From Lentimicrobium sp. (GTDB lineage Bacteria > Bacteroidota > Bacteroidia > Bacteroidales > Lentimicrobiaceae): a DNA stretch of 64,000 bases. The stretch lies in NCBI GenBank assembly GCA_023957275.1, contig JAMLHF010000003.1, forward strand, positions 1 to 64,000, in the 5' to 3' direction. Made by a program: the position numbers and the translations under genes. Below are positions 1 to 10,748 of this stretch, piece by piece. Numbering within the stretch: the stretch's first letter is position 1; each line of letters begins with the position of its first letter. Below the pieces are notes generated by a model. It was given only the letters and a program-made list of their open reading frames with translations, made no database searches and was not told where the DNA came from.

Positions 1-208
1 GATCTCCAAGACAATAATGAATCATTATAGGAAAATCCTCAACTACTTCGATAACCGAAGCACCAATGCAAGTGCTGAATCTTTTAATGCTAAGATTAAA
101 GCTTTCAGACAACAATATAGAGGTGTCAGTGATGTTAATTTTTTCCTCTTTCGGTTATCTAAACTCTATGCCTAATTTGATTTAATCCACAGGTTTTGAT
201 CTTGATCC
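1..208 (+). mobile_element. Right end of an insertion sequence, ISL3/ISAon1-like, cut by the window edge
   Basis: The window opens inside a transposase reading frame that stops at 175. About 30 bp of non-coding sequence follow, ending in a TTTTGATCTTGATCC-like motif that I take as the element's terminal repeat. The outer boundary near 208 is a guess because the other end lies outside the window, so neither the inverted-repeat partner nor the target duplication can be checked. Confidence 0.5.
2..175 (+). CDS. Transposase C-terminal fragment (5' end outside window)
   Basis: An open frame enters from the left edge and ends at a TAA at 173-175, giving 57 residues. The segment contains ASAESFNAKIKAFRQQYRG, which resembles the C-terminal catalytic Glu region of ISL3/ISAon1-type DDE transposases (an AES-x-N-x-KIK core), and ends in FRLSKLYA, a common terminus for these Bacteroidota transposases. 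It is partial only because of the window edge; nothing in the visible part is broken. The family is assigned from motif recall, so the ISL3/ISAon1 label is moderately certain and 'transposase' more so. Confidence 0.75.
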   Translation: MSKTIMNHYRKILNYFDNRSTNASAESFNAKIKAFRQQYRGVSDVNFFLFRLSKLYA

Positions 209-212
209 GAAT

Positions 213-743
213 ATGAGCTTACCCGGACTGGAAAAACTTTTACTGAGAGAACAATCAAGGGCAAATACCGATATGATTACCGGCATAATCATGTCTGACC
301 CCCGGCTATTTAATGAACTATGGGAAATCATGATGCTGAATCAGGATCCCCTGAGCCGCCGCGCCGCATGGGTGGTAGATTACTGTGCTGAATCAGAGCC
401 GGGTTTTCTGAACGAAAGGATTGAATTACTTGCTGCAAGCGTAGTTGATTTCAGAAGCGACGGATTGAAACGACACGGGCTTAGAATGCTTTCAAGGTCT
501 GGCTTACCGGTTGAGAACCTTGGACCTCTTACAGACGCTTGTTTCAAATGGTTGCAATCCCCCAACGAAAGTGTGGCAGTCAAAATGTACAGCATGCTTA
601 TCCTGCACAGGGTAACAGCAATTTTTCCTGAGCTGGCAAGGGAACTTTACGATATTATTGAGATTCAGTTGCATGAAGCTACACCAGGTTTTATCAATTG
701 CGGCCGGAAGATCATGAAAAAGCTGACAAAAACAGGTTTTTAA
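213..743 (+). CDS. HEAT-repeat-like hypothetical protein
   Basis: This is a 176-residue, mostly alpha-helical soluble protein with no signal peptide or membrane segment. The N-terminus (LEKLLLREQSRANTDMI) and the block QDPLSRRAAWVVDYCAE resemble a conserved Bacteroidota family of short HEAT/ARM-like proteins of unknown function, so the ATG at 213 looks like the natural start. The IS end stops only a few bases upstream, so the original promoter has probably been displaced, and any transcription may now come from the IS. The reading frame itself is intact. No function can be assigned. Confidence 0.7.
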   Translation: MSLPGLEKLLLREQSRANTDMITGIIMSDPRLFNELWEIMMLNQDPLSRRAAWVVDYCAESEPGFLNERIELLAASVVDFRSDGLKRHGLRMLSRSGLPVENLGPLTDACFKWLQSPNESVAVKMYSMLILHRVTAIFPELARELYDIIEIQLHEATPGFINCGRKIMKKLTKTGF

Positions 744-1073
744 CCAGGTTATGCATTTGAGAATGCTGAAACCATTAAATGTTTATAATCCGTGCATTTA
801 TCATTGCACTGAACGAACATTTTGACGGGATTTACCTTAAATATGCATTGGAATGGTAACCCGGAATTTATTCCGGAAGGCGTTGATTCCAAAGATATAG
901 AATTATGGAACTATTCAATATTTAATACATTGAATATCAAATATTTAAAATTGTAAATAAGAAAAGGGTAGGGGAGACCTTACGCCGGGCTTCAGGCAGG
1001 GGATTTATGATTTATCAGGCTGCTGACTGCTTCGGATGAGGGATGAAAAAAGGCAGCCTGCGCTGCCTGTCGT
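744..1073. other. Intergenic, 330 bp, between convergent genes
   Basis: The stretch is AT-rich around 880-960. I see no ORF, tRNA or plausible promoter in it. Its only clear element is the terminator of the minus-strand gene at its right end. Confidence 0.6.
1046..1069 (-). terminator. Rho-independent terminator
   Basis: Read on the minus strand, GGCAGC-gcag-GCTGCC is followed directly by six T. It lies just downstream of the stop codon of the 1074-1376 gene. Confidence 0.85.
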
Positions 1074-1376
1074 TTATTCATCATTTTCTGCATTCGGATC
1101 ATTATCGGGAAAATTGTCTTCATTTTCCTTTTCGTTATTGATATCCTCCAGGTTGTCATCGTCGTTTACGTTTCCTTTGGTGTCAATTTTAACGGGAACT
1201 TTTACGAGATAACTGGCATCAGCAGTATCAACGGTGATTGCATAAAAGAAATCGTCACCCCGGGTTTTGACCTTAATCACATGATTGGAATAGCCCAGCG
1301 GATATTTCAGCCTGATTGCTTCCAGCACTTCGGGGGAGACATTATTATAATTTACGACCAAACGTTTCTTTTCCAT
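1074..1376 (-). CDS. Hypothetical protein with acidic C-terminal tail
   Basis: This is a 100-residue cytoplasmic protein. The first 65 residues form a compact, mixed-charge region (EKKRLVVNYNNVSPEVLEAI near the start). The last 35 are almost entirely Asp, Glu and Asn, a low-complexity acidic tail. A similar layout occurs in small conserved Bacteroidota proteins of unknown role. It has its own terminator immediately downstream and is separated by about 145 bp from glgB upstream on the same strand, so it may be a separate unit or the end of a glgB transcript. No function is proposed. Confidence 0.7.
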   Translation of the reverse strand: MEKKRLVVNYNNVSPEVLEAIRLKYPLGYSNHVIKVKTRGDDFFYAITVDTADASYLVKVPVKIDTKGNVNDDDNLEDINNEKENEDNFPDNDPNAENDE

Positions 1377-1520
1377 ATATAAAATTCAGGTTAAAAAAAA
1401 GTTTACAATAATACGCAAGTAAATAATCCGATCAGTGAATTAATTGTTAATTTTTTCTAAAATACTGATGTTCTATACATGTTCTATGTATCATGCAGAA
1501 TATCAGTTATTTAAACAAGA

Positions 1521-3533
1521 TTATTCTTTTACCAACACAAGCGCTGTCCGGTTTGTATTGTAAATTCTGAGCTCCGGAAATCCGCTCGTATGATTGATCC
1601 TGGCCGGATAAGTCAAGTCTTCGCTGATCCGGTTATGTCCGCCAAAAACGCTGCTGTCGGAATTGAGTATGATTTTGTAATTCCCTGGTTCAGGCACCTG
1701 AAATGCGTAATCAGGTATACTTGCGGTTGGATGAAAATTAAACACGAAGACCAGTTTTCCCCTTGAGAAGACGATTGTTTTGTTTGATTCATCCATTTGT
1801 AGCTGAGAACCGTATTCTTCGTCAAGTATATGATAGGTTTTGATGGTACTGATCATTGCCTGATCAAAGTTTGCAAGGAACTTATACTTCAGTTCAGGAT
1901 TATGGACCAGCGACCATTGCCGTCTTGCGTAGTAATAACTCCAGTTATTGCCTTCCCTGGGAAAATCAATCCATTCCGGATGACCGAACTCATTTCCCAT
2001 AAAATTCAGGTATGCCTGTCCGCCCAGTGCAATGGTAAAAAGTCTGATCATTTTATGCAGTGCAATTCCACGGTCAACAACAAGGTTGGAGTCGCTTACA
2101 TGCATATGCCAGTACATTTCCTGATCCATCAGCCAGAAAGCCAGTGTTTTGTCTCCAACAAGCGCCTGGTCGTGCGATTCGGCATATGCGACGGTTTTAA
2201 CTCCCGGCAGACGGTTTGTCATAACATGCCACATCTCGTGGATATTCCAGTCTTCGTCTTTTTTTTCTTTCAGCAGTCTGATCCAGAAATCGGGGATACC
2301 CATGCCGAGGCGGTAGTCGAAACCTATCCCGCCTTCTTTGATTGTGGCTGCCAATCCGGGCATTCCGGTAACATCTTCGGCAATGGTTACTGCTCCGGGA
2401 TTGATCGAATGAATAAGTTTATTGGCAAGCTGCAGGTAGGTGATGGCATCCCATTCAACGCCCTCTCTGAAATATTTTTCCGGCGAGTCTATCAGCCCGT
2501 TTCCATGGTGGAAATACATCATAGAGCCAACGCCGTCAAATCTGAATCCGTCAAAATGAAATTCTTTCAGCCAGTATTTTACATTTGAAAGCAGAAACTG
2601 TATCACTTCGGTTTTGCCATAATCAAAAAGGAGGGAATCCCAGTCAGGATGAACGCCACGCGGGCCGGGATGGAAATACTGGCTATCCGTGCCGTCGAAC
2701 ATATTCAGGCCTTCATTCACATTTTTTACCGTGTGTGAATGTACGATATCCATAATCACTGCGATTCCCATACCGTGGGCTTTACGGATCAGATATTTCA
2801 GATCTTCAGGGGTTCCAAAGCGCGAGGTCGGTGCAAAGAAATTCGCAACATGGTAACCAAATGATCCGTAATAGGGATGCTCCTGCACAGCCATCATCTG
2901 AATGGCATTATAACCGTTTTGTTTAATCCAGGGCAGCAGCTTTTCTGCAAATTCAAGGTAAGTGCCCAGGCCTTCCTTTTCCTGAGCCATACCTACATGA
3001 CATTCATAAATAAACAGTTTTTCATCTTTCGGAATCCGGAATGCATCACCCTGCCAGTCAAAATCGGAGAACCACAGCTGTCCGGAAAAATTACGCGTAT
3101 CTTCATCCTGAACAACACGCTTTATATAGGCCGGAATCCTTGGAAGAAATCCGTTCAACGATTCCACCCAAACTTTCACTTTGGAACCGTGAATAAAACT
3201 ATCCTTATAAGTCTTAAAGTCAAGAAAAATCTCCCATATCCCGTTTTGGATGCGCTTCAGGGGATGGGAGCGGGGGTCCCAGTTGTTAAAATCGCCTGCC
3301 AGATATAACTGATGCGCGGAAGGCGCCCATTCACGGTAATACCAACCCCTGGCCTTTTTATCGTAATTAATTCCGAGAAATTTATAGGCATCAGCGAATT
3401 TCATCAGGCTATCATGCTCATATACAATGCTTTCAAGTCGTGACTGAAACCTGGAAATTCTCTGTTCCACATCGTGAACCACTGGCAAAAGCCAGGGATC
3501 TGTTTTTACTATACCGGGGAGTTTTTGTTTCAT
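1521..3533 (-). CDS. glgB: 1,4-alpha-glucan branching enzyme (GH13)
   Basis: This enzyme cuts alpha-1,4 glucan chains and re-attaches them through alpha-1,6 bonds, creating branches in glycogen. The 670-residue protein has an N-terminal CBM48 domain (about residues 65-155, with LAGDFNNWDP) followed by a GH13 barrel. Catalytic motifs are complete: DIVHSH (H265, H267), GFRFDGV with nucleophile D333, AEDVTG with acid/base E386, and ESHDQ with D455. The organisation resembles the eukaryote-like branching enzymes common in Bacteroidota. No glgA or glgC is adjacent. A second, free-standing CBM48 protein lies at 14165-14473. Confidence 0.96.
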   Translation of the reverse strand: MKQKLPGIVKTDPWLLPVVHDVEQRISRFQSRLESIVYEHDSLMKFADAYKFLGINYDKKARGWYYREWAPSAHQLYLAGDFNNWDPRSHPLKRIQNGIWEIFLDFKTYKDSFIHGSKVKVWVESLNGFLPRIPAYIKRVVQDEDTRNFSGQLWFSDFDWQGDAFRIPKDEKLFIYECHVGMAQEKEGLGTYLEFAEKLLPWIKQNGYNAIQMMAVQEHPYYGSFGYHVANFFAPTSRFGTPEDLKYLIRKAHGMGIAVIMDIVHSHTVKNVNEGLNMFDGTDSQYFHPGPRGVHPDWDSLLFDYGKTEVIQFLLSNVKYWLKEFHFDGFRFDGVGSMMYFHHGNGLIDSPEKYFREGVEWDAITYLQLANKLIHSINPGAVTIAEDVTGMPGLAATIKEGGIGFDYRLGMGIPDFWIRLLKEKKDEDWNIHEMWHVMTNRLPGVKTVAYAESHDQALVGDKTLAFWLMDQEMYWHMHVSDSNLVVDRGIALHKMIRLFTIALGGQAYLNFMGNEFGHPEWIDFPREGNNWSYYYARRQWSLVHNPELKYKFLANFDQAMISTIKTYHILDEEYGSQLQMDESNKTIVFSRGKLVFVFNFHPTASIPDYAFQVPEPGNYKIILNSDSSVFGGHNRISEDLTYPARINHTSGFPELRIYNTNRTALVLVKE

Positions 3534-3972
3534 CTGAGAAAGGAATTATCAATCGTTTACGAGTATGAATCAATTCGTTGTCCCGGAAAATCTACGCCCG
3601 GTATAACTGAATCTTCACTGAAAACAGTCTAAAAACAAATCTTGTTTCAAACAGTTCAATTTGTCACAAATTACGAAGATTTAGGTTAATCCGGACTTTT
3701 TTTTCTAAGTATTAACTTAAATTTTTCCGGAACAATTCGGATTGGTTTCGGTGGATAACCCTTTAACAAATGCATGAATTCATTTATGCCGGCATAAGCC
3801 TGATACAGTTGAGTATTTTACGGTTATTGTCTGAATTGTCATTCTATAAAAAGTTACATAATTTATATTATGTCAAATATAAATTTTCCGAATCTCCTCT
3901 ATCCGGAAGTTTATACAAAAAAAAACTGCCCATCGGTCAGATGAGCAGTTTTGTCTTAAGAGGCTAAATGAA
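3534..3972. other. Intergenic, 439 bp, upstream of glgB
   Basis: This AT-rich stretch lies between two minus-strand genes. It must hold the glgB promoter, but I cannot find a convincing TAnnTTTG box for it. A 65-codon plus-strand frame at 3770-3967 has no coding character and runs through the terminator hairpin. The only clear element is the terminator at 3916-3950. Confidence 0.6.
3916..3950 (-). terminator. Rho-independent terminator of the TPR gene
   Basis: On the minus strand AACTGCTCATC pairs with GATGGGCAGTT (one T-G wobble) around a short loop. A run of about nine T follows. Confidence 0.88.
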
Positions 3973-5124
3973 TTATTCCAATTCACTGATTTTTTCATTC
4001 ACGACTTTCATCTTATCGTACATCTGAAGTCTGGTATAGATTTCTTTCAGTGATAAGAGTGTGTTTTTATCCGAAGGATCGAGCCCTGATGCTGTTTCAA
4101 GGTATGGAATTGATTTGCCCAGGATATCATCAGCCTGTTGCTTCAGTTCGTCATATTCTTTGGTGGCCGATAACGGAAGCTTGTTGGCTTCATCTATAAG
4201 CTGCGCTGCCTGATTGACGTAAAGGGCGCCCAGGTTATAATTTGCCTCAAAATAGTCAGGTTTCAGTTCTACTGCTTTGATATAGGCCTTTTCAGCCTCT
4301 TCCACATTGTTCATCAGCGCATAATTAACACCTACTGCATAATGGATTGTAGGATTCAAAGGGTCAGTTTTAACCGCTTCCTGCAGATTGGCCATGGCTT
4401 TATCATTTTCATTTGAGCTGAGGTAGATATTGGTTTCAGCAATCAGCAGATTGAAATTGTCGGGATATTTTTTACGTCCTTCACTTAGGACAGCTATGGC
4501 AGCCGTGGTATCTCCCTCTTCCAGGTTGATGGATGCAAGTGAATTGTACAGCAGCGGTTGTGGATAATTCATCTCCTTAACCTTGTTGTAATACAGTTTT
4601 GCCTTGCCGAATTCCTTTGCATTTTCCGCAGCAAGCGCAGTATTGAACATTGCCAGGGTATCTGTATTTCCAAAGGTTTTATTCACTTCAACGGCTGATT
4701 CAAAACTTTTCATAGCTGCCAGATACTGAGGAGGATCGGCGGTAAACCTGACCACTCCTTCGTTGTATAACTGTTCGCTGATGATCAGCAGATTCTGGAT
4801 GGTTTCCGTGTAATACTCCTTTTTCGTATCCAGTTCAATAGATTTTTTGTAGGATTCATAAGCTTTGTTAAGGGCATCGCTGTCCAGTGCCTTATAGGCG
4901 GGATTCTCACTCATGTGAATCTGCAGGTAAATATTGCCACGATAGAACCACGTTTTCGGGTCGTTCATCGTGCTGGGGTCAGAGATGGTCGGCTCAATGT
5001 TCTGCATCGCTTTATCGAGCTCCCCTTTCCGGAGATTGTTGAAAGCAGTTGTACGCAGTGGCTTCTGGCCAAAAACGAATGAAGCTGCAATCAGCATGAG
5101 GAAAATCAATGAGATTTTTTTCAT
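3973..5124 (-). CDS. Secreted tetratricopeptide (TPR) repeat protein
   Basis: The 383-residue protein starts with a signal peptide (ISLIFLMLIAASFVFGQ) that ends in Gly-Gln, as is typical of exported Bacteroidota proteins. The mature part is a series of TPR units; the clearest is NPTIHYAVGVNYALMNNVEE and the following repeat with KPDYFEANYNLGALY. TPR arrays mediate protein-protein contacts, so a periplasmic scaffold role is likely but the partner is unknown. It follows gyrA at 67 bp on the same strand but has its own full promoter in that gap and a strong terminator, so it probably forms a single-gene unit. Confidence 0.85.
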   Translation of the reverse strand: MKKISLIFLMLIAASFVFGQKPLRTTAFNNLRKGELDKAMQNIEPTISDPSTMNDPKTWFYRGNIYLQIHMSENPAYKALDSDALNKAYESYKKSIELDTKKEYYTETIQNLLIISEQLYNEGVVRFTADPPQYLAAMKSFESAVEVNKTFGNTDTLAMFNTALAAENAKEFGKAKLYYNKVKEMNYPQPLLYNSLASINLEEGDTTAAIAVLSEGRKKYPDNFNLLIAETNIYLSSNENDKAMANLQEAVKTDPLNPTIHYAVGVNYALMNNVEEAEKAYIKAVELKPDYFEANYNLGALYVNQAAQLIDEANKLPLSATKEYDELKQQADDILGKSIPYLETASGLDPSDKNTLLSLKEIYTRLQMYDKMKVVNEKISELE

Positions 5125-5168
5125 TTTTTTGCTTTGTTTAATAGGTTTTATCCATGCAATACTCTTTG

Positions 5169-5199
5169 CAAAGATATCAGGTTTATTTCAACTATACAA
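5169..5199 (-). promoter_or_regulatory. Promoter of the TPR gene, TTG-N20-TATCTTTG
   Basis: On the minus strand the -7 element TATCTTTG lies at 5176-5169 and a TTG at 5199-5197, with a 20-bp spacer. The -33 element sits inside the last codons of gyrA, so the TPR gene can be expressed independently of gyrA. Confidence 0.65.
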
Positions 5200-7795
5200 T
5201 ATCCGGGCCATTCTCGTCGGCTTCATCACGCTGTTCATCATTACCGGTTTCTTCATCGTTGTCCTCTACCGGGAAGACATCAAATGAAGTTTCAGTCGCT
5301 TCGAGCGGAATCTGCTGATCTTCGGAAATTTCATCTTCTTCCTTTTCAACTTCAACTTTGGTAACAGCGGCAATGGAATCATTATCCCTGAGATTGATCA
5401 GACGAACGCCCTGTGTTGCCCTTCCCATAATTCTCAGATCAGCTACTGCCAGTCTGATAATCAGGCCTGAGCGGTTGATGATCATCAGGTCATCGTTGTC
5501 GGTGACGGAATCTATCGAAATTAGCTGGCCGGTTTTCTCGGTGATATTGATGGTTTTTACGCCCTTTCCTCCCCTGTTGGTAATTCTGTAGTCGTCTAAC
5601 TTAGAGCGCTTTCCGTAACCTTTTTCACTGACAACCAGAATATCGGACAGACCATTTTCAGGGCAGATCATACCTACAACCTCATCCTGTTCGTTGGCGA
5701 GTGTAATGCCTTTTACCCCGGAGGCATTGCGGCCCATGGGGCGAACGGTATTTTCGTTAAACCGTATGGCTCGTCCTGATTTTAACGCCATCAGTACTTC
5801 ATTGTTGCCATTGGTAAGCCTTGCTTCGAGCAGCTGATCGTCGTCGCGGATGGTGATGGCATTGATGCCGTTCTGTCTGGGACGGGAGTATGCTTCAAGT
5901 GAGGTTTTCTTGATAATTCCTTTACGTGTACAGAGTATGATGAAGTTATTGTTGATATACTCTTCATCTTTTATGCTCTTTAGATTGATAAAGGCCCTGA
6001 CTTTGTCATCAGGTTCAATGTTGATAAGGTTCTGTATTGCCCTGCCTTTCGACGTTTTCGTGCCTTCGGGTATTTCATAAACCCTCATCCAGAACACCTT
6101 GCCTTTTTCGGTAAAAAACAGCATGTAGTTATGCATGGTAGCTACATACAGGTATTCAAGAAAGTCTTCATCCCTGATATCGGATCCTTTGGCTCCGCGG
6201 CCTCCCCTGTTTTGTCTCCGGTATTCGCTCAACGGCGTCCTTTTAATGTACCCCATGTGCGATATGGTGATGACCACATTTTCATCGGCAATTGTATCTT
6301 CTATTCTGAAGTCGCTGGCTGAATAAACTATTTCAGTGCGGGCTTCATCGCCATAACTGGCTTTGATTTCAAGTAATTCGTTTTTAATGATTTCCATCCG
6401 GAGGCCCTCGTCATCGAGCACACTCCTGTAATAGTCAATCATTTTCAGCAGTTCGTTGTATTCTTCACGGATTTTATCTCTTTCAAGGCCTGTGAGGCGC
6501 TGGAGGCGCATATCCAGAATGGCCCTGGCCTGAATTTCCGTAAGGCTGAAATTCTCAATCAATCCGTTTCTGGCTTCTTCCGGGGTTCGTGAAGACCGGA
6601 TGAGCGCAATGACTTCGTCAATATGATCAAGGGCAATCAACAGGCCTTCGAGGATATGGGCCCGTTTTTCAGCTTCATTCAGTTCATATCTGGTCCGGCG
6701 GATAACCACTTCATGACGGTGCTCCACAAAATACTGAATCAATTGCTTCAGGTTCAGCAGCATCGGCCGGCCTTTGACAAGGCAGATGTTATTTACGCTG
6801 AATGATGTCTGCAACTGGGTAAACTGATATAGTTTATTCAGGACTACATTCGTGATTGCATCCCTTTTAAGCTCATAAACCACGCGCAGTCCGTTGCGAT
6901 CCGATTCGTCGCGGATATCTGAAATTCCTTCAATTTTCTTGTCATTGATCAGATCGGCGGTCTTTCTGATCATTTCCGCCTTGTTAACCTGATAAGGAAT
7001 TGAAGTAACGATGATACTTTCTCTTCCGTGGCTGTCGGTTTCAATTTTGCTTTCGCCCCGCATGATAATTCGTCCCCGGCCGGTTTCATAGGCGTCTTTC
7101 ACGCCTTCATAACCATAAATAAAGCCACCGGTAGGAAAGTCCGGTGCTTTGATGAATTTCATAAGCTCGGGAATGGTGATCTCGTGGTTGTCGATATAAG
7201 CAATCACGCCATCCACAACTTCACTCAGGTTATGGGGAGGCATGTTGGTGGCCATACCTACAGCAATGCCGGACGCGCCGTTTACCAAAAGGTTGGGAAT
7301 ACGGGCCGGAAGTACGGTGGGTTCTTCAAGTGAATCGTCAAAGTTCAGTTGGAAATCAACGGTATCCTTGTTGATGTCTGACAGCATTTCCTCGGCAATT
7401 TTCCGGAGCCTTGCTTCTGTATATCGCATGGCAGCCGGGCTGTCACCGTCAATAGATCCAAAGTTACCCTGTCCGTCGACGAGGGGATAACGCAACGACC
7501 AGTCCTGCGCCATTCTAACCATAGCATCATAAACAGAGCTATCACCGTGGGGATGATACTTACCCAGCACCTCCCCTACTATTCTCGCGCTTTTTTTATA
7601 CGGCCGGTTCGAAAGAACTCCCAGGTCGAGCATTCCGAATAATACCCTGCGGTGAACCGGTTTAAGTCCGTCACGGACATCGGGCAAAGCCCTTGAAACA
7701 ATCACCGACATCGAATAATCGATGTAGGCTGACTTCATTTGGTTCTCAATGTTTACTTTAACAATTTTTTCTTCACCAGCTTGATTTTCCATCAT
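5192..7795 (-). CDS. gyrA: DNA gyrase subunit A
   Basis: This is the breakage-reunion subunit of DNA gyrase, which introduces negative supercoils in complex with GyrB. The 867-residue protein has the N-terminal breakage domain with catalytic Tyr125 in [10 protein letters not shown], and C-terminal beta-pinwheel blades. The GyrA-box region reads [10 protein letters not shown]. The quinolone-resistance region reads [10 protein letters not shown], with Ser86 and Asp90 at the positions of E. coli Ser83 and Asp87, so no common resistance substitution is present. The C-terminus ends in a long acidic tail. gyrB is not in the window. The gene diverges from clpC. Confidence 0.98.
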   Translation of the reverse strand: MMENQAGEEKIVKVNIENQMKSAYIDYSMSVIVSRALPDVRDGLKPVHRRVLFGMLDLGVLSNRPYKKSARIVGEVLGKYHPHGDSSVYDAMVRMAQDWSLRYPLVDGQGNFGSIDGDSPAAMRYTEARLRKIAEEMLSDINKDTVDFQLNFDDSLEEPTVLPARIPNLLVNGASGIAVGMATNMPPHNLSEVVDGVIAYIDNHEITIPELMKFIKAPDFPTGGFIYGYEGVKDAYETGRGRIIMRGESKIETDSHGRESIIVTSIPYQVNKAEMIRKTADLINDKKIEGISDIRDESDRNGLRVVYELKRDAITNVVLNKLYQFTQLQTSFSVNNICLVKGRPMLLNLKQLIQYFVEHRHEVVIRRTRYELNEAEKRAHILEGLLIALDHIDEVIALIRSSRTPEEARNGLIENFSLTEIQARAILDMRLQRLTGLERDKIREEYNELLKMIDYYRSVLDDEGLRMEIIKNELLEIKASYGDEARTEIVYSASDFRIEDTIADENVVITISHMGYIKRTPLSEYRRQNRGGRGAKGSDIRDEDFLEYLYVATMHNYMLFFTEKGKVFWMRVYEIPEGTKTSKGRAIQNLINIEPDDKVRAFINLKSIKDEEYINNNFIILCTRKGIIKKTSLEAYSRPRQNGINAITIRDDDQLLEARLTNGNNEVLMALKSGRAIRFNENTVRPMGRNASGVKGITLANEQDEVVGMICPENGLSDILVVSEKGYGKRSKLDDYRITNRGGKGVKTINITEKTGQLISIDSVTDNDDLMIINRSGLIIRLAVADLRIMGRATQGVRLINLRDNDSIAAVTKVEVEKEEDEISEDQQIPLEATETSFDVFPVEDNDEETGNDEQRDEADENGPDIV

Positions 7796-8134
7796 TTAGC
7801 ATATTCCAGATTAACGAATCAATACCCTTTGAAAAGGGATACGAAGGTACATTTTTTTTGCTTCCGAAGCACGCGGGAATTGTCAAAATTCACCTGATAT
7901 TACCAACAATGATTTGTTCATAAATAAAAACGGCATTGTATTTGATCACTATATACGGAATCGGGAGTTTTTATTGATGGTTTATGTTTGATGCTGCTTG
8001 CTTTGCAAGGATTTTAGCAGTAATTTTGAAGACATGAAGGAAACTTCCTGAAATGATTTTTGTTATTCAACAGAATTGAAACCTAAGTCCTTTAGTACAA
8101 AAACCCTGAAGGATTTCTAATATGACTGATAGCA
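7796..8134. other. Divergent gyrA / clpC control region, 339 bp
   Basis: This holds the clpC promoter (7998-8028) and about 100 bp of clpC leader with a small AGGAA/TTCCT hairpin near 8038-8050. I see no CIRCE inverted repeat. For gyrA, the nearest match to a -7 box is a degenerate TACCTTCG on the minus strand near 7842-7849. Confidence 0.6.
7998..8028 (+). promoter_or_regulatory. clpC promoter, TTG-N20-TAATTTTG
   Basis: TTG at 7998-8000, a 20-bp spacer and TAATTTTG at 8021-8028 match the Bacteroidota -33/-7 pattern. The implied leader is about 100 nt. Confidence 0.6.
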
Positions 8135-10684
8135 ATGGAAGCTAAATTTTCACAACGGGTGAAGGATGTACTGACATATAGCCGGGAAGAATCCCTGCGT
8201 CTTGGAAATGATTATATTGGTGTTGAGCATTTGCTTCTCGGTATTATCCGTGAAGGGGAAGGCATGGCAATTCAGATTCTTAACCTTTTAGGTGTAGATA
8301 CCAATGAAGTGCGCCGGATCATTGAAAAGGCCATCGGGAAAACGGCTGCCCGTGACAAATCGGCAGAGAACCTGCCACTGGTAAAACAGGCTGAAAGGGC
8401 GCTCAAACTCACTTACCTGGAGGCAAAAATGTTCAATAGTGAACTGATCGGAACGGAACATCTCTTACTGGCTATTCTTAAAGACGAGGATAACCTGGTT
8501 ACCACCACACTTGGCAAATATGGTGTTGATTATGATTCTGTCAGGGATGAGCTGAAATCAATCATGAGCAATGATGAGCACAAGTCATTCGAGGAGCCCA
8601 CAGCAGAATTGCCGGGCAGTTCATCAGATGATGATGCTGAGGAAGGCAGAGGATACGGAGGTGCTAAAAAAGTAGCTGACTCGAAATCTAAAACCCCTGT
8701 TCTTGACAATTTTGGCAGGGATCTGACAAAGGCAGCTGAAGAAGGCCGGCTTGATCCGATTGTAGGAAGGGAAAAAGAGCTGGAACGGATCGCCCAGATT
8801 CTCAGTCGCCGTAAGAAAAACAATCCCATACTAATAGGTGAACCGGGGGTCGGAAAATCTGCCATTGCCGAAGGGCTTGCTCTCCGGATCATCGCCCGCA
8901 AGGTTTCGCGGGTACTTTTCAATAAACGTATTTTTACGCTTGATCTTGCTTCGTTGGTAGCAGGCACCAAATACCGGGGTCAGTTCGAAGAACGGATGAA
9001 AGCTGTGTTGAATGAACTGGAGAAAAACCGGGACATTATCCTGTTTATCGATGAAATTCATACCATCGTCGGAGCCGGAAATGCATCGGGCTCGCTCGAT
9101 GCCTCTAATATGTTCAAGCCTGCCCTGGCAAGGGGTGAAATCCAGTGCATTGGCGCTACCACTCTCGATGAATACCGTCAGTATATCGAAAAGGACGGCG
9201 CTCTGGAACGGAGGTTTCAAAAGATTCTGGTTGATCCTACAACGATTGAAGAAACGGTTGAAATCCTTAACAATATTAAGGAGAAATATGAAGACCACCA
9301 CCTGGTGAAGTATTCACAGGAGGCTGTTAAAGCCTGTGTTTCGCTTACCAACCGCTATCTCACCGACAGGTATCTGCCTGACAAGGCCATCGATGCGCTG
9401 GATGAAGCCGGAGCAAGGGTTCATATTACAAACATGCAGGTGCCGGTAGAAATCCTTGACCTTGAGACCCGGATCGAGGAGGTTAAATTGCTTAAAAACA
9501 AGGCCATTCACAGTCAGAAGTTTGAAGAAGCTGCCAAATTCCGCGATTCGGAGCGAAAACTGCTGATCGAACTGGAGTCAGCCAAGCGCCGGTGGGAAGA
9601 GGATTCAAAGATCCACCGGATTGAAGTGTCAGAGGACAATGTTGCCGAAGTTGTTGCAATGATGACCGGTGTACCGGTGCAGCGGATTGCACAAAATGAA
9701 AGCGACAGGCTGTTGCACATGGAAGATGATCTCGCCGGGGCAGTTATTGGTCAGAATGAAGCGATTAAAAAGGTTGTCAAGGCGATCAGGCGTAACCGCG
9801 CCGGCCTCAAGGATCCGAACAAGCCGATCGGGACTTTTATTTTTCTCGGCCCGACAGGAGTTGGTAAAACCCATCTGGCAAAAGTACTTGCCAAATACCT
9901 CTTCGATTCAGAAGATACCCTCATCAGGATCGATATGAGTGAGTATATGGAGAAATTCGCGGTATCACGTCTTGTGGGAGCGCCTCCGGGATACGTTGGC
10001 TATGAGGAAGGCGGACAACTGACTGAAAAAGTCAGAAGAAAGCCTTATTCGATCGTGCTTCTGGATGAAATTGAAAAGGCACATCCGGATATATTCCATA
10101 TCCTGCTGCAGGTGCTCGACGACGGAGTGCTTACCGACAGCCTCGGACGCAGGGTTGATTTTAAAAATACCATCGTGATCATGACTTCCAATATCGGTTC
10201 TAGGCAACTGAAGGATTTCGGACAGGGCGTGGGATTTGCAACCTCTGCCAAACTAAGCGGAAGTTCAGCCTTTGCGCAGGGCGTAATTGAGAATGCGCTC
10301 AAGCGTTCGTTTGCCCCTGAATTCCTCAACCGTATTGATGACGTAATTATTTTCGATTCCCTTGAACGCGATGACATCCATAAGATCATTGATATTGAGC
10401 TTAAAAATCTCTTCAAGAGGATCGCTGATATGGGTTATGAAATGGAAGTAACCACTCCGGCCAAGGATTTCATTGTGGAGAAAGGCTGGGATGCCCAGTT
10501 CGGCGCCCGTCCGCTCAAGCGGGCCATTCAAAAGTATATTGAGGATGCCCTGGCTGAAGAAATAATTAAATCAAGACTGCATGAAGGTGACAGGATACTT
10601 ATTGACTACGAAGAGAATGCTCCGGAATTGAAAATCAGCATTCTGAATCCTGAAATCGAAGCAGAACTTCCCAAAGAAGGATAA
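8135..10684 (+). CDS. clpC: ClpC-type AAA+ unfoldase, Clp protease ATP-binding subunit
   Basis: This hexameric unfoldase threads substrates into ClpP for degradation. In 849 residues it shows the two-repeat Clp N-domain (about 1-145), AAA module 1 (Walker A GEPGVGKS at 235-242, Walker B LFIDE, pore loop [11 protein letters not shown]), a UVR-type middle segment (about 446-480), and AAA module 2 (Walker A GPTGVGKT at 572-579, Walker B VLLDE, pore loop [11 protein letters not shown]). A GVGF tripeptide-loop region near residue 700 fits ClpP docking. The UVR region and middle length mark it as ClpC rather than ClpA or ClpB. It is monocistronic, with its own promoter and terminator. Confidence 0.96.
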   Translation: MEAKFSQRVKDVLTYSREESLRLGNDYIGVEHLLLGIIREGEGMAIQILNLLGVDTNEVRRIIEKAIGKTAARDKSAENLPLVKQAERALKLTYLEAKMFNSELIGTEHLLLAILKDEDNLVTTTLGKYGVDYDSVRDELKSIMSNDEHKSFEEPTAELPGSSSDDDAEEGRGYGGAKKVADSKSKTPVLDNFGRDLTKAAEEGRLDPIVGREKELERIAQILSRRKKNNPILIGEPGVGKSAIAEGLALRIIARKVSRVLFNKRIFTLDLASLVAGTKYRGQFEERMKAVLNELEKNRDIILFIDEIHTIVGAGNASGSLDASNMFKPALARGEIQCIGATTLDEYRQYIEKDGALERRFQKILVDPTTIEETVEILNNIKEKYEDHHLVKYSQEAVKACVSLTNRYLTDRYLPDKAIDALDEAGARVHITNMQVPVEILDLETRIEEVKLLKNKAIHSQKFEEAAKFRDSERKLLIELESAKRRWEEDSKIHRIEVSEDNVAEVVAMMTGVPVQRIAQNESDRLLHMEDDLAGAVIGQNEAIKKVVKAIRRNRAGLKDPNKPIGTFIFLGPTGVGKTHLAKVLAKYLFDSEDTLIRIDMSEYMEKFAVSRLVGAPPGYVGYEEGGQLTEKVRRKPYSIVLLDEIEKAHPDIFHILLQVLDDGVLTDSLGRRVDFKNTIVIMTSNIGSRQLKDFGQGVGFATSAKLSGSSAFAQGVIENALKRSFAPEFLNRIDDVIIFDSLERDDIHKIIDIELKNLFKRIADMGYEMEVTTPAKDFIVEKGWDAQFGARPLKRAIQKYIEDALAEEIIKSRLHEGDRILIDYEENAPELKISILNPEIEAELPKEG

Positions 10685-10709
10685 CCTGTTTCAGTGGTCT
10701 TAAGACTCA

Positions 10710-10748
10710 GGCTGCAATTGTGATAAATCATGCTTGCAGCCTTTTTTG
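10710..10748 (+). terminator. clpC terminator
   Basis: GGCTGCAA pairs with TTGCAGCC around a 16-nt loop and is followed by six T, 26 bp past the clpC stop. Confidence 0.85.

Noticed and set aside
1830..2588. 252-codon plus-strand frame
   Set aside because: It lies antisense to the catalytic core of glgB, whose motifs are complete, and the frame has no recognisable domain.
3770..3967. 65-codon plus-strand frame in the glgB upstream gap
   Set aside because: The composition is AT-driven, it has no homologue-like motif and it runs through the terminator of the TPR gene.
6889..7795. Quinolone-resistance change in gyrA
   Set aside because: Ser86 and Asp90 (E. coli 83 and 87) are the wild-type residues.
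7796..8134. CIRCE-type heat-shock operator before clpC
   Set aside because: I looked for the TTAGCACTC/GAGTGCTAA arms and did not find them.
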